The notes under the pieces are model-generated. The model was not told the origin of the DNA, searched no databases, and was given only the letters and a program-made list of their open reading frames with translations. Below are positions 1-8,906 of a stretch of DNA of 64,000 nt, piece by piece. The stretch spans positions 42,906 through 106,905 of the forward strand of contig DATKQG010000087.1 in NCBI GenBank assembly GCA_035532835.1, in the 5' to 3' direction. This DNA comes from Candidatus Dormiibacterota bacterium. GTDB taxonomy: Bacteria > Vulcanimicrobiota > Vulcanimicrobiia > Vulcanimicrobiales > Vulcanimicrobiaceae. The stretch's first letter is position 1, and each line of letters begins with the position of its first letter. A program made the position numbers and the translations under genes.

Positions 1-1278
1 TACGGACCGCACCTCAATGCGGTCGTGACGATCATGCACGAGCGGGCCCTGCGTGAGGCCCGTGCGGCCGATGCGGAGCTGGCGCGCGGGCATCGCCGTA
101 GCGCCCTGCACGGCGTGCCGTACGGGGTCAAGGATCTGCTCGCCGCCGTCGGTGCGCCGACCACGTGGGGAGCCCAGCCGTACCGCGATCAAGTTTTCCA
201 TTTCGATGCGACCGTCGTCGCCCGTCTGCACGCGGCGGGGGCCGTACTTCTCGGAAAGCTCGCGATGGTCGAACTCGCGGGCGGTTTCGGATACAACGAG
301 GCGGACGCGTCGTTTACCGGCCCGGGCCGCACGCCCTGGAACCGCGACTACTGGAGCGGCGGCAGTTCGAGCGGGCCGGGCGCCTGCGTCGCGGCTGGAT
401 TGGTGGGTTTCGCGATCGGCTCGGAGACCAACGGCTCGATCCTCACACCATCCGCGATGTGCGGCGTGACGGGATTACGCCCAACCTTCGGCCGCGTCAG
501 CCGTTACGGCGCGATGGCGCTGATGTGGAGTTCCGATAAGCTCGGCCCGATGGCGCGTTCTGCGCGCGATACGGAGTTGGTCCTGCGAACGATCGCCGGC
601 GCCGACCCGCACGACGACACCGCGCGCACCGAGCGGTTCGTAAAAGCGAAGAAACGTCCGCGAATCGGGGTCGTCAAGGGCGCTCGCGAGAAGAACCAGC
701 ATGCCGTAACCAAGAACTTCGAGGCGTCGCTCGCGGTATTGCGGGAGTTCGCAGACGTTGTGGAAGGCGCCGTGCTACCCGACCTGCCGTACGGCGCGGT
801 GATCGGTGCGCTGATCAACGGTGAATGCGCCGCGGCATTTCGCGATCTGATCGAGAGCGGACGCGCGCGCGAATTGCGTTCCCCCGCCGATCGTATCGGC
901 GGCTATATGCAGTACAATACGCTCGCGGTCGATTACGTCGACGCGATGCGCGTACGCAAGCAGATCGTGCGAGCGGTTACGGCTGCCGTGAAGCCATACG
1001 ATGCGCTGGTGTTTCCAACGCTGCCGACCGTCGCATACCCGATCGACGTGCCGTTCGACAAAGTCTATCCCGATGCTCCTGGTGCGATCGACGCCGTCAC
1101 GCCCGGCAACCTCACGGGCATTCCCTCGATGAACGTGCCGAACGGCTTCGGCGAACACGGATTGCCGACCGGCCTCGGGCTGCTCGGCAACGCGTGGGGC
1201 GAGGCGCAACTCGTCGCCATCGCGGCTCAAGTACAGCGGCGAACGCCGTTTCATACCAAACGTCCGGTGTTGGCATAA
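1..1278 (+). CDS. Amidase-signature hydrolase, 5'-truncated
   Basis: The reading frame is open from base 1, so the N-terminus lies outside the window. The first visible residues (YGPHLNAVV) already match the family; an ATG at 25 is internal. This is an amidase-signature hydrolase that cleaves a carboxamide using a Ser-cisSer-Lys triad. The Lys is visible in YGVKDLL. The Gly/Ser-rich core is GGSSSGPGACVAAGL followed by IGSETNGSI. It resembles Asp-tRNA/Glu-tRNA amidotransferase subunit A and stand-alone amidases, but no gatB or gatC lies next to it, so a stand-alone amidase of unknown substrate is more likely. A strong hairpin terminator follows the stop. Confidence 0.85.
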   Translation, partial: YGPHLNAVVTIMHERALREARAADAELARGHRRSALHGVPYGVKDLLAAVGAPTTWGAQPYRDQVFHFDATVVARLHAAGAVLLGKLAMVELAGGFGYNEADASFTGPGRTPWNRDYWSGGSSSGPGACVAAGLVGFAIGSETNGSILTPSAMCGVTGLRPTFGRVSRYGAMALMWSSDKLGPMARSARDTELVLRTIAGADPHDDTARTERFVKAKKRPRIGVVKGAREKNQHAVTKNFEASLAVLREFADVVEGAVLPDLPYGAVIGALINGECAAAFRDLIESGRARELRSPADRIGGYMQYNTLAVDYVDAMRVRKQIVRAVTAAVKPYDALVFPTLPTVAYPIDVPFDKVYPDAPGAIDAVTPGNLTGIPSMNVPNGFGEHGLPTGLGLLGNAWGEAQLVAIAAQVQRRTPFHTKRPVLA

Positions 1279-1296
1279 GGTCGGGAGCCGTAAAAA

Positions 1297-1335
1297 ACAA
1301 AAAGGGCGCTGCCGAGGCTGCGCCCTTTTTGTTTG
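1297..1335. terminator. Bidirectional intrinsic terminator
   Basis: A perfect 13-bp inverted repeat (1297-1309 and 1320-1332) surrounds a 10-nt loop. It has a T-run on the plus side and, because the stem is flanked by A's, a T-run on the minus strand as well. It sits between the convergent amidase and lipoprotein genes and can end transcription of both. Confidence 0.9.
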
Positions 1336-1367
1336 TCGATCGCGACGGGTCGCCGCGATCGATATCT

Positions 1368-2543
1368 TTAGTAGGTTCCCGCTACCGGTACGCCGATCGA
1401 GAGATCGGTTTGACCGGCCGCACCGGTGAGCGTCGGCGTCTGTGAGGTGTTGCCCGGAGGCGCGTCCTCGAACGCCGGGTAGTCGAACGAGATTGCGGTG
1501 ACCACGTACGCATCGCCGGTAGCGAACGAGGTTTGCGCCGCCGGTAAGGGTGTGGTGTTCTGGCATCCGTTGCCGTTACAGGCTCCAAGGTTCGGCGGGA
1601 CGGTGAAGGTCTGCGCACCCACTCCCGAGATCGGACCGACCGTGTAGAAGTGACCGTTCGTCGTGTCCTCTACGAAGACCAGGGTCTCCGTACCGGCGTT
1701 GATCGTCACCGTCCCGGTGAGGCCACCCGCGGTGTTGGCGACGCCGGAGACAACCGGTGCGGCCAGCGGCGTTACCGTCGCGAGATTATTGCTGGTTGCG
1801 GTAAACGACTGCGATGCTGCGTTCGCCGCCGCAACATTGACGTCGAGGGTGTACGTGCCGACACCGGGCGGCACTTCAAACAGGGTGAAGCCCGGTGAGT
1901 ATCCCGCGAAGTTCGCCGGAAACGTTCCGTCGTTAAAAAACGGCACGGCCGGTGGCCCGATGAGATAAACGCCTTGGCTAGCCGCCGCGGCCCCGAATGG
2001 CTGCGCCCACCACTGCGCACCACCGAAGTAGTAGTTCGAGCTGCTGAAGCCATTGCCCGGCGTTGCGTTGGGATTGCCGGGGTAGTAGCCCCCCGCGCCC
2101 TGTTGGTCGGAGTTGAGGGGCGCGAAACCGTAAGAGAAGACTCCGGTAAAGGTTCCGAGCGTCGTTTGAGCGGGGGTGACCGAAAGATTCACTTGCGGTG
2201 ACGCGCTGATCGTGTGCGTGCCCGCGTCACTATTGGTTGCATATGCTCCCGGGAAGTTTGCCGGAAGCGTGAAGGTCGCCGGACCGGTAAGGGTCGGCGT
2301 GTCCGCCAGGACGGCCGATCCGCCACCCGGTTGCCGGAACGTTGCGACGACGTTGAGTCCCGTGGTACCGTCTGCCGCATTGTATGCCGTCCCGACCGCC
2401 ACTTGGAGTTTGTTCGTGGTCAGGTTGGTTTGAGTTATCGATGGGACGGCTCCGCCGTTGCTCGAGCCGCCGCCGCACCCTGCGAGGAGTGCGGCAACCG
2501 CGCCGATGGCGAGCGTGAGTGAGAGTCGTTTCACGTACGGCAC
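1368..2543 (-). CDS. Secreted lipoprotein of unknown function
   Basis: This 391-residue protein has a lipoprotein signal: charged start MPYVKR, a hydrophobic stretch and lipobox LLAGC with Cys23, then a Gly/Ser linker. The rest is low in charge and rich in Thr, Ala, Gly, Asn and Pro, with beta-strand-like segments such as TYTLDVNVAAANAASQSF. I recognise no named domain. It starts 2 nt after the stop of the TonB-dependent receptor on the same strand, so the two are probably one transcript. It may be a surface partner of the receptor; that role is inferred only from the gene order. Confidence 0.75.
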   Translation of the reverse strand: MPYVKRLSLTLAIGAVAALLAGCGGGSSNGGAVPSITQTNLTTNKLQVAVGTAYNAADGTTGLNVVATFRQPGGGSAVLADTPTLTGPATFTLPANFPGAYATNSDAGTHTISASPQVNLSVTPAQTTLGTFTGVFSYGFAPLNSDQQGAGGYYPGNPNATPGNGFSSSNYYFGGAQWWAQPFGAAAASQGVYLIGPPAVPFFNDGTFPANFAGYSPGFTLFEVPPGVGTYTLDVNVAAANAASQSFTATSNNLATVTPLAAPVVSGVANTAGGLTGTVTINAGTETLVFVEDTTNGHFYTVGPISGVGAQTFTVPPNLGACNGNGCQNTTPLPAAQTSFATGDAYVVTAISFDYPAFEDAPPGNTSQTPTLTGAAGQTDLSIGVPVAGTY

Positions 2544-2545
2544 CT

Positions 2546-5500
2546 CTAGACTTTCGTTGACAGGTAGAAGTAGAACGAACGCCCTTGTTGGTTCGGGAAA
2601 TTCGTAAAGACGTTGTTTCCGCCGAATGCGCTGAGATATTGCGGATTCGCGTAGGGCGTCGTGTAGGCCGCGGGTACCACCGAGTATCCGGTCAACGGGC
2701 CGGAGATGCCGGTGGCCACGGGCTGATAGCGATTGTTAAACGACGGGTTCAGCGGCCCGCCGTAGATGCGATCGAACAGGTTCTCTACGTCGAAGCCAAC
2801 CGTGTAATTGGCGTGCGGCGGCGTATAGCTGATCGTGAAGTTGGCGAACAGATCGGGTTTGGTGAGCTTTCCGCCGGCGGATGACGTTTCGGCATTTCCG
2901 CGGTTCGCAATGATGTTGGGTTTGAGTACCGAGCCCGGGTTGAGCGGGTCGACGTAATACACGGGGCCGATGCCGGATGAATTCGCGGCGCTCCCGGTAA
3001 GGACGTCGGTATTGGGAACGTTGATAGCCACACCGTTGACGAAGTTCGCCGTTAGCGTGCCGTTGCCGATCGGATATCCATCGTCGAATTGCAGGCGTGG
3101 ATTGAAGTTCCAGCCGTTCTTCGTCTTGTACGTGAGTCCGAGCGTCGCTTGGAACGGCGAGACGAAGCCGACGCGGTAAACGTCTCCAGCGGCAACCGAA
3201 GAGTACGGAATGCTCGGGAAGAAGTCCTCGCTCGGAGAGGTTGGGATGACGCTCGAAAACTCATTGATGTACGACATCGCGAGTTGTCCCGAGAGTCCGT
3301 AGCGCGCGTCCTTGGTGATTTGTACGTCCACGCCGTTGGCGTACTCTTTACCAAGATTGGTTTGCGTTGCGGGGCCCGTCTGCACGACGCCGCCAAAGAC
3401 GAGCGGCTGGCCGCTCGCGTTGAGCAGCGGCTGCGAAACGCTTGCCGTGGTGTCGTATTGGTGGCGCGTCCACGGCGAGATGCTCACCGCAACGCCGTTG
3501 AGCGCGCCCTTGGTGAACTGATGCTCCAGCGTGATCTCGTAGTTATTCGAGGTCATCGGGAGAATCGGCTGATAGGGTACGCCGTTGAAGTTTTGGTATG
3601 CCCAGTATGTTTGCTGCGCGTAGTTCGCGCACGGCACGAGATAGGGAGCGATGCCGCAAGCGGGGCCGGGGATATTCGAGGCCAGGCCGGCGTAAGGGCT
3701 ATATGCGCCTTGGTTTACGACGGCGTCGACGAACGAGAGAATCGGCATGGACGCCGCGCGTTCGTAGGTGGCTCTGAGCGCGGTGTGCGGTGCGACCCGG
3801 AGCGAAATGCCCAGGCGCGGCTCAAAAACGCTGGGTTTCGTCATACCGCTGGTGATGTTGCTGAAGTTCGGGGTGTACGGGCAGTTGCCGGTCACGGCCG
3901 GGTTTGCCGGGTTGTAGTTCGGGTTTGCCGGAGCCGACGCGGGATTGTACAAGAACGTACAATTCGAGAGCAACTGCGGCGTTGGGAACCCGATATAACG
4001 GCTGTTCTCCACGCGGAAGCCGACGTGCGCCGTCAGATTGTTGTTTACGTCGATCTTATCGGTCAGATAGAACGACTGGTCTTGACGGTTCATGTCGCTC
4101 AGCTGCGAGAATAGCGGTAGTTGGAGTTGCGCCGGTGGGTTCGCGCCGAATGCCTGATACGCGTAACCGCACCCGCCCGGCCCGAGCGGGCAGTTCGGAT
4201 CGGTCGGGCTGATGAAATCGTACGGAGCCAGCGCGTTCGAGCCAATAATATCTGCGAAGAACGCGTAACCCTGGGAGTTGAATTGATAGACCGGATGCAG
4301 CCAATTGTATTCATATCCCGCTTCCACGAGATTCTTTTCATTGAGCTGCTTCTGTAGTTTGATCTCGCCGCCTAGACGGTGACCGCCCTGTAGGAGATTG
4401 AGGTCACCTACGCCTAGAATATTTTGGCCACCGGTTGGGAAGTCGAACGTTGAAACCGAGTTGACGCTGTAGGCATCCATCGAGAGATATGTCGATGGAT
4501 TGATGCTGAGCGTATAGGCGAGCTTATACGTCTCGTTCGGCTGGTAGTACGTATTCGGAGCGCGGTTTGCCGCTGAGGCGAGGGTTTGCGCTTCATACGC
4601 TTGGCCGGGATAGAGCCCAGAGAGGTTCCCCAGTTGCGTATTGGTGAGCCCATACACCGGCCCATAGAAGCCAGTGAAGAACGGATTGCAACTAGCAAAG
4701 CACCATCCGTTGAGGCCACCGTAGGACTGGAAGAAATTATGCTGGGCGATATCGGCGAAGAGCTGAACCGATTGGTTGTTGTCCTTGCCAAAGCGAAAGA
4801 TGAGGTTATTGAGAAACTCGCGATCGGTTTCGAGCAGCGTTTGCGTGCCCGTACCGACGAGGTTTGCCGGATATTTCGCGTCGCCGAATTGCGGAGAGGT
4901 TTGCGCTCCGGCGAATGCGGCGTACTCCGAAATATGGCCGTTCGCCGATGCGGTGCTGATCGCGCCGTTAAACGCGTGGCTAAAGCCGGGGCCGCCCACT
5001 CGGAACTCCAAGTTGGAGAATCCCGGATAGGTTCCGCGCTGCGCTACCAGATTGATCACGCCCGTACCGTTGCTCTGCACCGATGCGTCGCCGACGCCCG
5101 GCGTCAACTGTGCTGACGAAATGCCGGCTCCCGGAAGGGCCAGCGTATTGACGAACTGGTTCGTGAACGCATCGGTGTAGGGAATGCCTTCGAATTCGAA
5201 GCCCTCTTCGTTCTCGCGGCCGCCGTGAATGACGGGGTAACCGCTCGAATCATAGCCCACGCCGGGCAGCGACGTGAGGAGATTCGACTCGCTCAGATTG
5301 AGCGTGGATCCCTGAAGGTTCGTGATCTGCGCCTGCGTGACCGTATAGGTGTCGGTCGTTTGACGCGGCTTGAAGGCGCTGCCCTCGCTCGTTGCGACGA
5401 CCTTCGCGATCGTCGTGAGCGATTTGGTCATCGCGAGGTTGAGTGTTTGCGACTGATCGGCGAAGACCGTCACGCCGGTAACGCTCTGCGGCTGAAAGCC

Positions 5501-5788
5501 GGCCTTAGCGAACGAGACCGTATAGGTGTCCGCGTAAACGCCGGCGATTGAATAGAAGCCCTTGGCATCGGTCACGGCCTTATACGTTCCCGTCGGAGCG
5601 GTGGCCGTGACGGCCACGTCGGCGACAGGCGCGTTCGAGACGCTATTTGTGACGAAACCGTGTAAGAGGCCGGTCGTGCCGGCGTAGGCTGGTGTAAGCG
5701 TGAGGAACAGATTGCCAACAAGGACGGTGGCGACAGCCACGATCCTCATGGAAACCTTCGCGTGCCTCCACGCACGAGATAGTCCCAT
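2546..5788 (-). CDS. TonB-dependent receptor with carboxypeptidase-like N-terminal domain
   Basis: A 1080-residue outer-membrane receptor. A signal peptide ends near residue 36 (LTLTPAYAG). A CarboxypepD_reg-like beta-sandwich (about 37-125; TGLLHGFVTNSVSNAPVADV, then GFYSIAGVYADTYTVSF) precedes the plug (about 135-260, with PGVGYDSSGYPVIHGGREN). The remainder is a beta-barrel rich in aromatic strand ends, finishing GRSFYFYLSTKV. Such receptors import bulky ligands (siderophores, cobalamin, glycans, peptides) using TonB energy. The ligand cannot be read from sequence and no TonB/ExbB genes are nearby. The start is supported by a GGGAG Shine-Dalgarno element. The following lipoprotein gene is almost contiguous. 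Confidence 0.9.
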   Translation of the reverse strand: MGLSRAWRHAKVSMRIVAVATVLVGNLFLTLTPAYAGTTGLLHGFVTNSVSNAPVADVAVTATAPTGTYKAVTDAKGFYSIAGVYADTYTVSFAKAGFQPQSVTGVTVFADQSQTLNLAMTKSLTTIAKVVATSEGSAFKPRQTTDTYTVTQAQITNLQGSTLNLSESNLLTSLPGVGYDSSGYPVIHGGRENEEGFEFEGIPYTDAFTNQFVNTLALPGAGISSAQLTPGVGDASVQSNGTGVINLVAQRGTYPGFSNLEFRVGGPGFSHAFNGAISTASANGHISEYAAFAGAQTSPQFGDAKYPANLVGTGTQTLLETDREFLNNLIFRFGKDNNQSVQLFADIAQHNFFQSYGGLNGWCFASCNPFFTGFYGPVYGLTNTQLGNLSGLYPGQAYEAQTLASAANRAPNTYYQPNETYKLAYTLSINPSTYLSMDAYSVNSVSTFDFPTGGQNILGVGDLNLLQGGHRLGGEIKLQKQLNEKNLVEAGYEYNWLHPVYQFNSQGYAFFADIIGSNALAPYDFISPTDPNCPLGPGGCGYAYQAFGANPPAQLQLPLFSQLSDMNRQDQSFYLTDKIDVNNNLTAHVGFRVENSRYIGFPTPQLLSNCTFLYNPASAPANPNYNPANPAVTGNCPYTPNFSNITSGMTKPSVFEPRLGISLRVAPHTALRATYERAASMPILSFVDAVVNQGAYSPYAGLASNIPGPACGIAPYLVPCANYAQQTYWAYQNFNGVPYQPILPMTSNNYEITLEHQFTKGALNGVAVSISPWTRHQYDTTASVSQPLLNASGQPLVFGGVVQTGPATQTNLGKEYANGVDVQITKDARYGLSGQLAMSYINEFSSVIPTSPSEDFFPSIPYSSVAAGDVYRVGFVSPFQATLGLTYKTKNGWNFNPRLQFDDGYPIGNGTLTANFVNGVAINVPNTDVLTGSAANSSGIGPVYYVDPLNPGSVLKPNIIANRGNAETSSAGGKLTKPDLFANFTISYTPPHANYTVGFDVENLFDRIYGGPLNPSFNNRYQPVATGISGPLTGYSVVPAAYTTPYANPQYLSAFGGNNVFTNFPNQQGRSFYFYLSTKV

Positions 5789-6056
5789 CTAAAAAACTCC
5801 CTAAAACTCAGAAATGTGAGTGAGCAGTTTTTGGCTATTTAGTTGTCGGGGCAGCTTGGGAATAGCAAAAAGAAAGAAGGTGTATCGCTAGTCCTTCGCA
5901 GCCTTAATGACCTTAACGTTACCTTAGAGTCTGAGGATGCAGTCCGCAAGTCTTTTTTATCCGGATTGTAACCTCGGTCATCTTTGGTTTTGGGCGCCCC
6001 CTGGGAAGAGCGGCACAAGGTTTAGTTCGCGCCTCCCGAATCCCGAGAACACCGTA
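5789..6056. promoter_or_regulatory. Divergent intergenic region with CCTTA direct repeats
   Basis: This 268-bp gap separates the divergent TonB-receptor and EamA genes. Three CCTTA repeats begin at 5902, 5911 and 5922, with a related CCTTC at 5893. Their 9-11-bp period suggests a protein-binding site on one face of the helix. I see no convincing -35/-10 pair. An upstream in-frame ATG at 5937 for the EamA gene lacks coding character. Confidence 0.35.
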
Positions 6057-6890
6057 ATGGCAGTTGTACTGGGCATCCTCGCGGCGGCGCTCTACGGCGG
6101 CGCCGATTTCTGCGGCGGCCTGGCGACCCGGCGGACCACGATGCTTTCCGTGACCGTGATTTCGCAGAGTGCGGGGCTCGTGCTGTTGCTTTTCATGCTG
6201 CCGTTCTTTCCGGCGCGCGTTCATGCGGCCGACCTCGAGTGGGCGGCACTGGCGGGCATCTGCGGCGGGGCGGGAATCGCGCTGCTCTACCACGCGCTCT
6301 CGGTCGGAAAGATGGGGGTGGTCTCGCCGATCACCGCCGTGCTGGCGGCGGCGGTTCCGGTCGCGTTCGGAGCGTTCCGCGGCGACCGCCTGGGCCTCGG
6401 GCAGGCTCTGGGTATCGCGATCGCGCTCGTTGCCGTTGTCATGATCTCGTCGTCCACCGAAGCCGACGGCACCCGCGAGTTCTCCACTCGTGGGGTTAAG
6501 GAAGCCGTCGCCTCCGGCCTGATCTTGGGTGGATTCTATGTCTTTCTAGCGCACGCGCGGCCGGGCATGGGGCTCGATCCGCTGGTCGGCGCGCGCGTTT
6601 CGTCGGTGCTGTTTCTCGTGTTGTTGGCGGCGGTGACGAAGACCGATCTGCGGCCTCGCGGCGGAACGCTGCCGTTGGTCCTTTTTTGCGGTGCGATCGA
6701 TATGACCGCCAATGCGCTCTACCTGCTCGCTACATACAACGGTCAACTCGCCGTCGCCGCCGTCCTCACGTCGCTCTATCCGGCAAGTACGGTATTGTTG
6801 GCGCGCGTGGTGCTCAAAGAGCGGTTGCGCCTTATCCAGAAACTCGGCGTGGGCTTGGCGCTCGTCGGCGTCGCCCTGATCGCGGCCTAA
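6057..6890 (+). CDS. EamA/DMT-family permease
   Basis: A 277-residue integral membrane protein of the drug/metabolite transporter superfamily. It has ten predicted hydrophobic helices in two EamA halves: residues ~1-135, starting MAVVLGILAAALYGGADFCG, and ~150-277, ending LGVGLALVGVALIAA. ATG 6057 is chosen because the preceding 40 codons, in frame back to ATG 5937, are not membrane-like, while the usual DMT N-terminal helix starts immediately here. Likely role is export or import of a small metabolite; the substrate is unknown. It converges with the PilZ gene, whose stop is 2 nt away. Confidence 0.85.
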   Translation: MAVVLGILAAALYGGADFCGGLATRRTTMLSVTVISQSAGLVLLLFMLPFFPARVHAADLEWAALAGICGGAGIALLYHALSVGKMGVVSPITAVLAAAVPVAFGAFRGDRLGLGQALGIAIALVAVVMISSSTEADGTREFSTRGVKEAVASGLILGGFYVFLAHARPGMGLDPLVGARVSSVLFLVLLAAVTKTDLRPRGGTLPLVLFCGAIDMTANALYLLATYNGQLAVAAVLTSLYPASTVLLARVVLKERLRLIQKLGVGLALVGVALIAA

Positions 6891-6892
6891 GG

Positions 6893-7753
6893 CTATTCGT
6901 TGCGCAGTTTTTGTAGCTGGACCGCGTGGGTGAAGCGCGCGATCTCTTCGCGATGGTAGCCGTCGATATCGGTGAACTGCACGCCGTAGACTTCGCGCCC
7001 GCGCTGCGGGGCGAATCGCGAAATCACACGGCCTCGTAGCAGCATCTCGGCGAAGGGACGGCGGTTATCCGGCAGACGAATCTTGCGGGGACCGAACGGC
7101 GTGATTTCGGTCCGCTCCTCAGAGGGCGGGAAGATGTCGAGCACCGCGTTGGGTAGCCTGAATCGAATCTCGACGTCGACTCCCAACGGCACGTCTTCGC
7201 GGCACATCAGCCGCAAACCGCCGGTGCTGATGTCGTTCGCCTCCGCCGGCGAAGACGTCTTGCCGAATCGGTAGCGCACCGGAAATGAGAAGAGGGTGCG
7301 GACGCTGCGCCGGCGCTGGGTGCCCGGTGGGATGGCGGGCTTTACCTCGGCGCTGCGCTGCTGCGCTCGCGCCGCCGCCTCGCGCCGCTGCAATTCGAGG
7401 ATCTCTTGCGAGAGCGCGTCGCGCTCGCTCTGCGGCATGCCGTTGAAGCTGATGCCGTACTCGTATCCGCCCCCGCCTGAAGGCGTGGCACGGCTCATGA
7501 CCTTTCCGCGCAACAGCAACGGCGCCAGCGCTTGGCGGCGGAGTTGGAATTCCACCGCGCGATGGCGATCGATCAGGATGAGCGAGCGGACGCGGCAGCC
7601 GGTCTCCGAAATGTTCACGAGGGTTGCATAGACGGGCGCGGGCAACCCATCGACGCTCACTGCTATAGGGAGCTCGATCGATTGGCGGTAGGTTTGCCGC
7701 TGGTTCGACCGCGCGGTCGAGGCCACGCGGCGAGAGGACCATAACATCGCCAC
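6893..7753 (-). CDS. Tandem PilZ-domain protein, probable c-di-GMP effector
   Basis: A 286-residue soluble protein with two PilZ-like modules. The first (about residues 17-125) has RQTYR followed by NISETGCR. The second (about 150-285) has RRSVR followed by NDISTGGLRL. RxxxR plus (D/N)xSxxG is the c-di-GMP-binding signature of PilZ domains. An Ala/Arg/Gln-rich helix (LELQRREAAARAQQR) links them. There is no output enzyme, so it probably acts by binding a partner. YajQ, another reported c-di-GMP-linked family, lies 11 kb away. Confidence is high for the fold and moderate for ligand binding. Confidence 0.85.
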   Translation of the reverse strand: MAMLWSSRRVASTARSNQRQTYRQSIELPIAVSVDGLPAPVYATLVNISETGCRVRSLILIDRHRAVEFQLRRQALAPLLLRGKVMSRATPSGGGGYEYGISFNGMPQSERDALSQEILELQRREAAARAQQRSAEVKPAIPPGTQRRRSVRTLFSFPVRYRFGKTSSPAEANDISTGGLRLMCREDVPLGVDVEIRFRLPNAVLDIFPPSEERTEITPFGPRKIRLPDNRRPFAEMLLRGRVISRFAPQRGREVYGVQFTDIDGYHREEIARFTHAVQLQKLRNE

Positions 7754-7793
7754 GTTATGGTTCGACCCGCCGCGCCCGCCTCCTTACTTTCGT

Positions 7794-8870
7794 CTAAAGC
7801 GTCGACCAGACGTCGAGTTTGCGCTTGACGCCCTCGATCACCGCATCGGTGAATTCGGTCGTCGACGCCTGTCCGCCGAGGTCGGCCGTCGCGGTGCCTC
7901 CGTGGACGGCCTCCAGCGCCGCTTCGTAGATCGCCCGCGAGGCGTTGGCGGCACGCTTGTCCTGCACGTACCCGATTAACGCGCCGGCTGCAAGGATCAT
8001 CGCCAGCGGGTTCGCCACGTTTTTCCCAAAAAGCCGCGGCGCCGTTCCGTGCGGAGCTTCGGCCATTACCACCGAGGGCTGGAGCGATTCGTCGAAAGCC
8101 AACAGGATCGATTCGGCGCCCGCGATGGAGCCGAAGAGCTGCATCACCAGATCCGAGAGGCAATCGCCGTCGCGGTTGAGCGACGGGATAACCAAGGGGT
8201 TATCGCCCGCGTTCGAGAGCAGCAGGGCGTAGGTCGCATCGATGAGTTGGGGATCGTAAGGGACGTGCGGGTACCTTGCCGCGGCAGCGTCCATCTCTTC
8301 TTTGAGCATGCCTTCGTACACCGGGCTTACGGTATACTTCGGGCCGCCAAAAACCGTCGCGCCCATTTTCGTAGCGTGTACGAACGCGTACTCGGAAACG
8401 TAACGGCAGACGCTACGCGAGATCGCCTCGGTGCGGTAGGCGACTTCGTCCATACCCTCACCCTCGCGCCACTCTTTGGCGCCGTATGCGTCTCCCACCG
8501 CCATGCGCACGACCGAGATGGGCGCGTGGATGCCGGCGACCGGCCGCACGCGCGGCAACTTGCGGCCGGTGCGCACGATCACTTTGCCCTCGATCTCTTT
8601 GCGAAGGATGGCGTTGGGCGAACCGACGTCGCCCTTCTGCTCGGGCGTGATCGTCGCGGCTTTGAGCCCGAGCCGATGGATCTTCATCGCGGCTGCGGCG
8701 TCGTGAACCACTTGGTTCTGCGTTGCGCGCCGGTTTTCAAGCGAAAGGTCGTAAGTTTCGAAAGCCAAATCGATGTCGATGACCGACTTATCGAGCACGC
8801 GCAGCGATTGCTCAAGCAATTCTTGTCCGGTTTGGTCGCCGTCGAGAACGACGATGGTCGGCGTGGTCAA
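7794..8870 (-). CDS. Isocitrate/isopropylmalate dehydrogenase family protein
   Basis: A 358-residue NAD(P)-dependent beta-decarboxylating dehydrogenase. It begins MTTPTIVVLDGDQTGQELL, the family's substrate/cofactor N-terminal strand. It carries NRDGDCLSDL with the metal-binding Asp residues, and EAPHGTAPRLFGKNVANP, the adenine-binding loop. Length fits the family. The family includes isocitrate, 3-isopropylmalate, homoisocitrate and tartrate dehydrogenases. The substrate-recognition helix here (PNAILRKEIEG) does not let me choose between them, and no leu genes are adjacent, so isocitrate dehydrogenase is only the likelier guess. It is divergent from ftsK with a 36-bp gap. Confidence 0.8.
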   Translation of the reverse strand: MTTPTIVVLDGDQTGQELLEQSLRVLDKSVIDIDLAFETYDLSLENRRATQNQVVHDAAAAMKIHRLGLKAATITPEQKGDVGSPNAILRKEIEGKVIVRTGRKLPRVRPVAGIHAPISVVRMAVGDAYGAKEWREGEGMDEVAYRTEAISRSVCRYVSEYAFVHATKMGATVFGGPKYTVSPVYEGMLKEEMDAAAARYPHVPYDPQLIDATYALLLSNAGDNPLVIPSLNRDGDCLSDLVMQLFGSIAGAESILLAFDESLQPSVVMAEAPHGTAPRLFGKNVANPLAMILAAGALIGYVQDKRAANASRAIYEAALEAVHGGTATADLGGQASTTEFTDAVIEGVKRKLDVWSTL

Positions 8871-8906
8871 ATGAACTCCTAGTGTAACGACGAAACGGTA
8901 TCTCTC

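Noticed and set aside
775..1566. 263-codon minus-strand frame
   Set aside because: Shadow of the amidase gene and terminator; Arg/His-rich composition without domains.
3089..4114. 341-codon plus-strand frame inside the TonB receptor gene
   Set aside because: Antisense shadow; extreme Arg content and no start signal.
5937..6056. N-terminal extension of the EamA permease
   Set aside because: The extra residues are polar and Pro/Arg-rich, and the family's first helix begins at ATG 6057.
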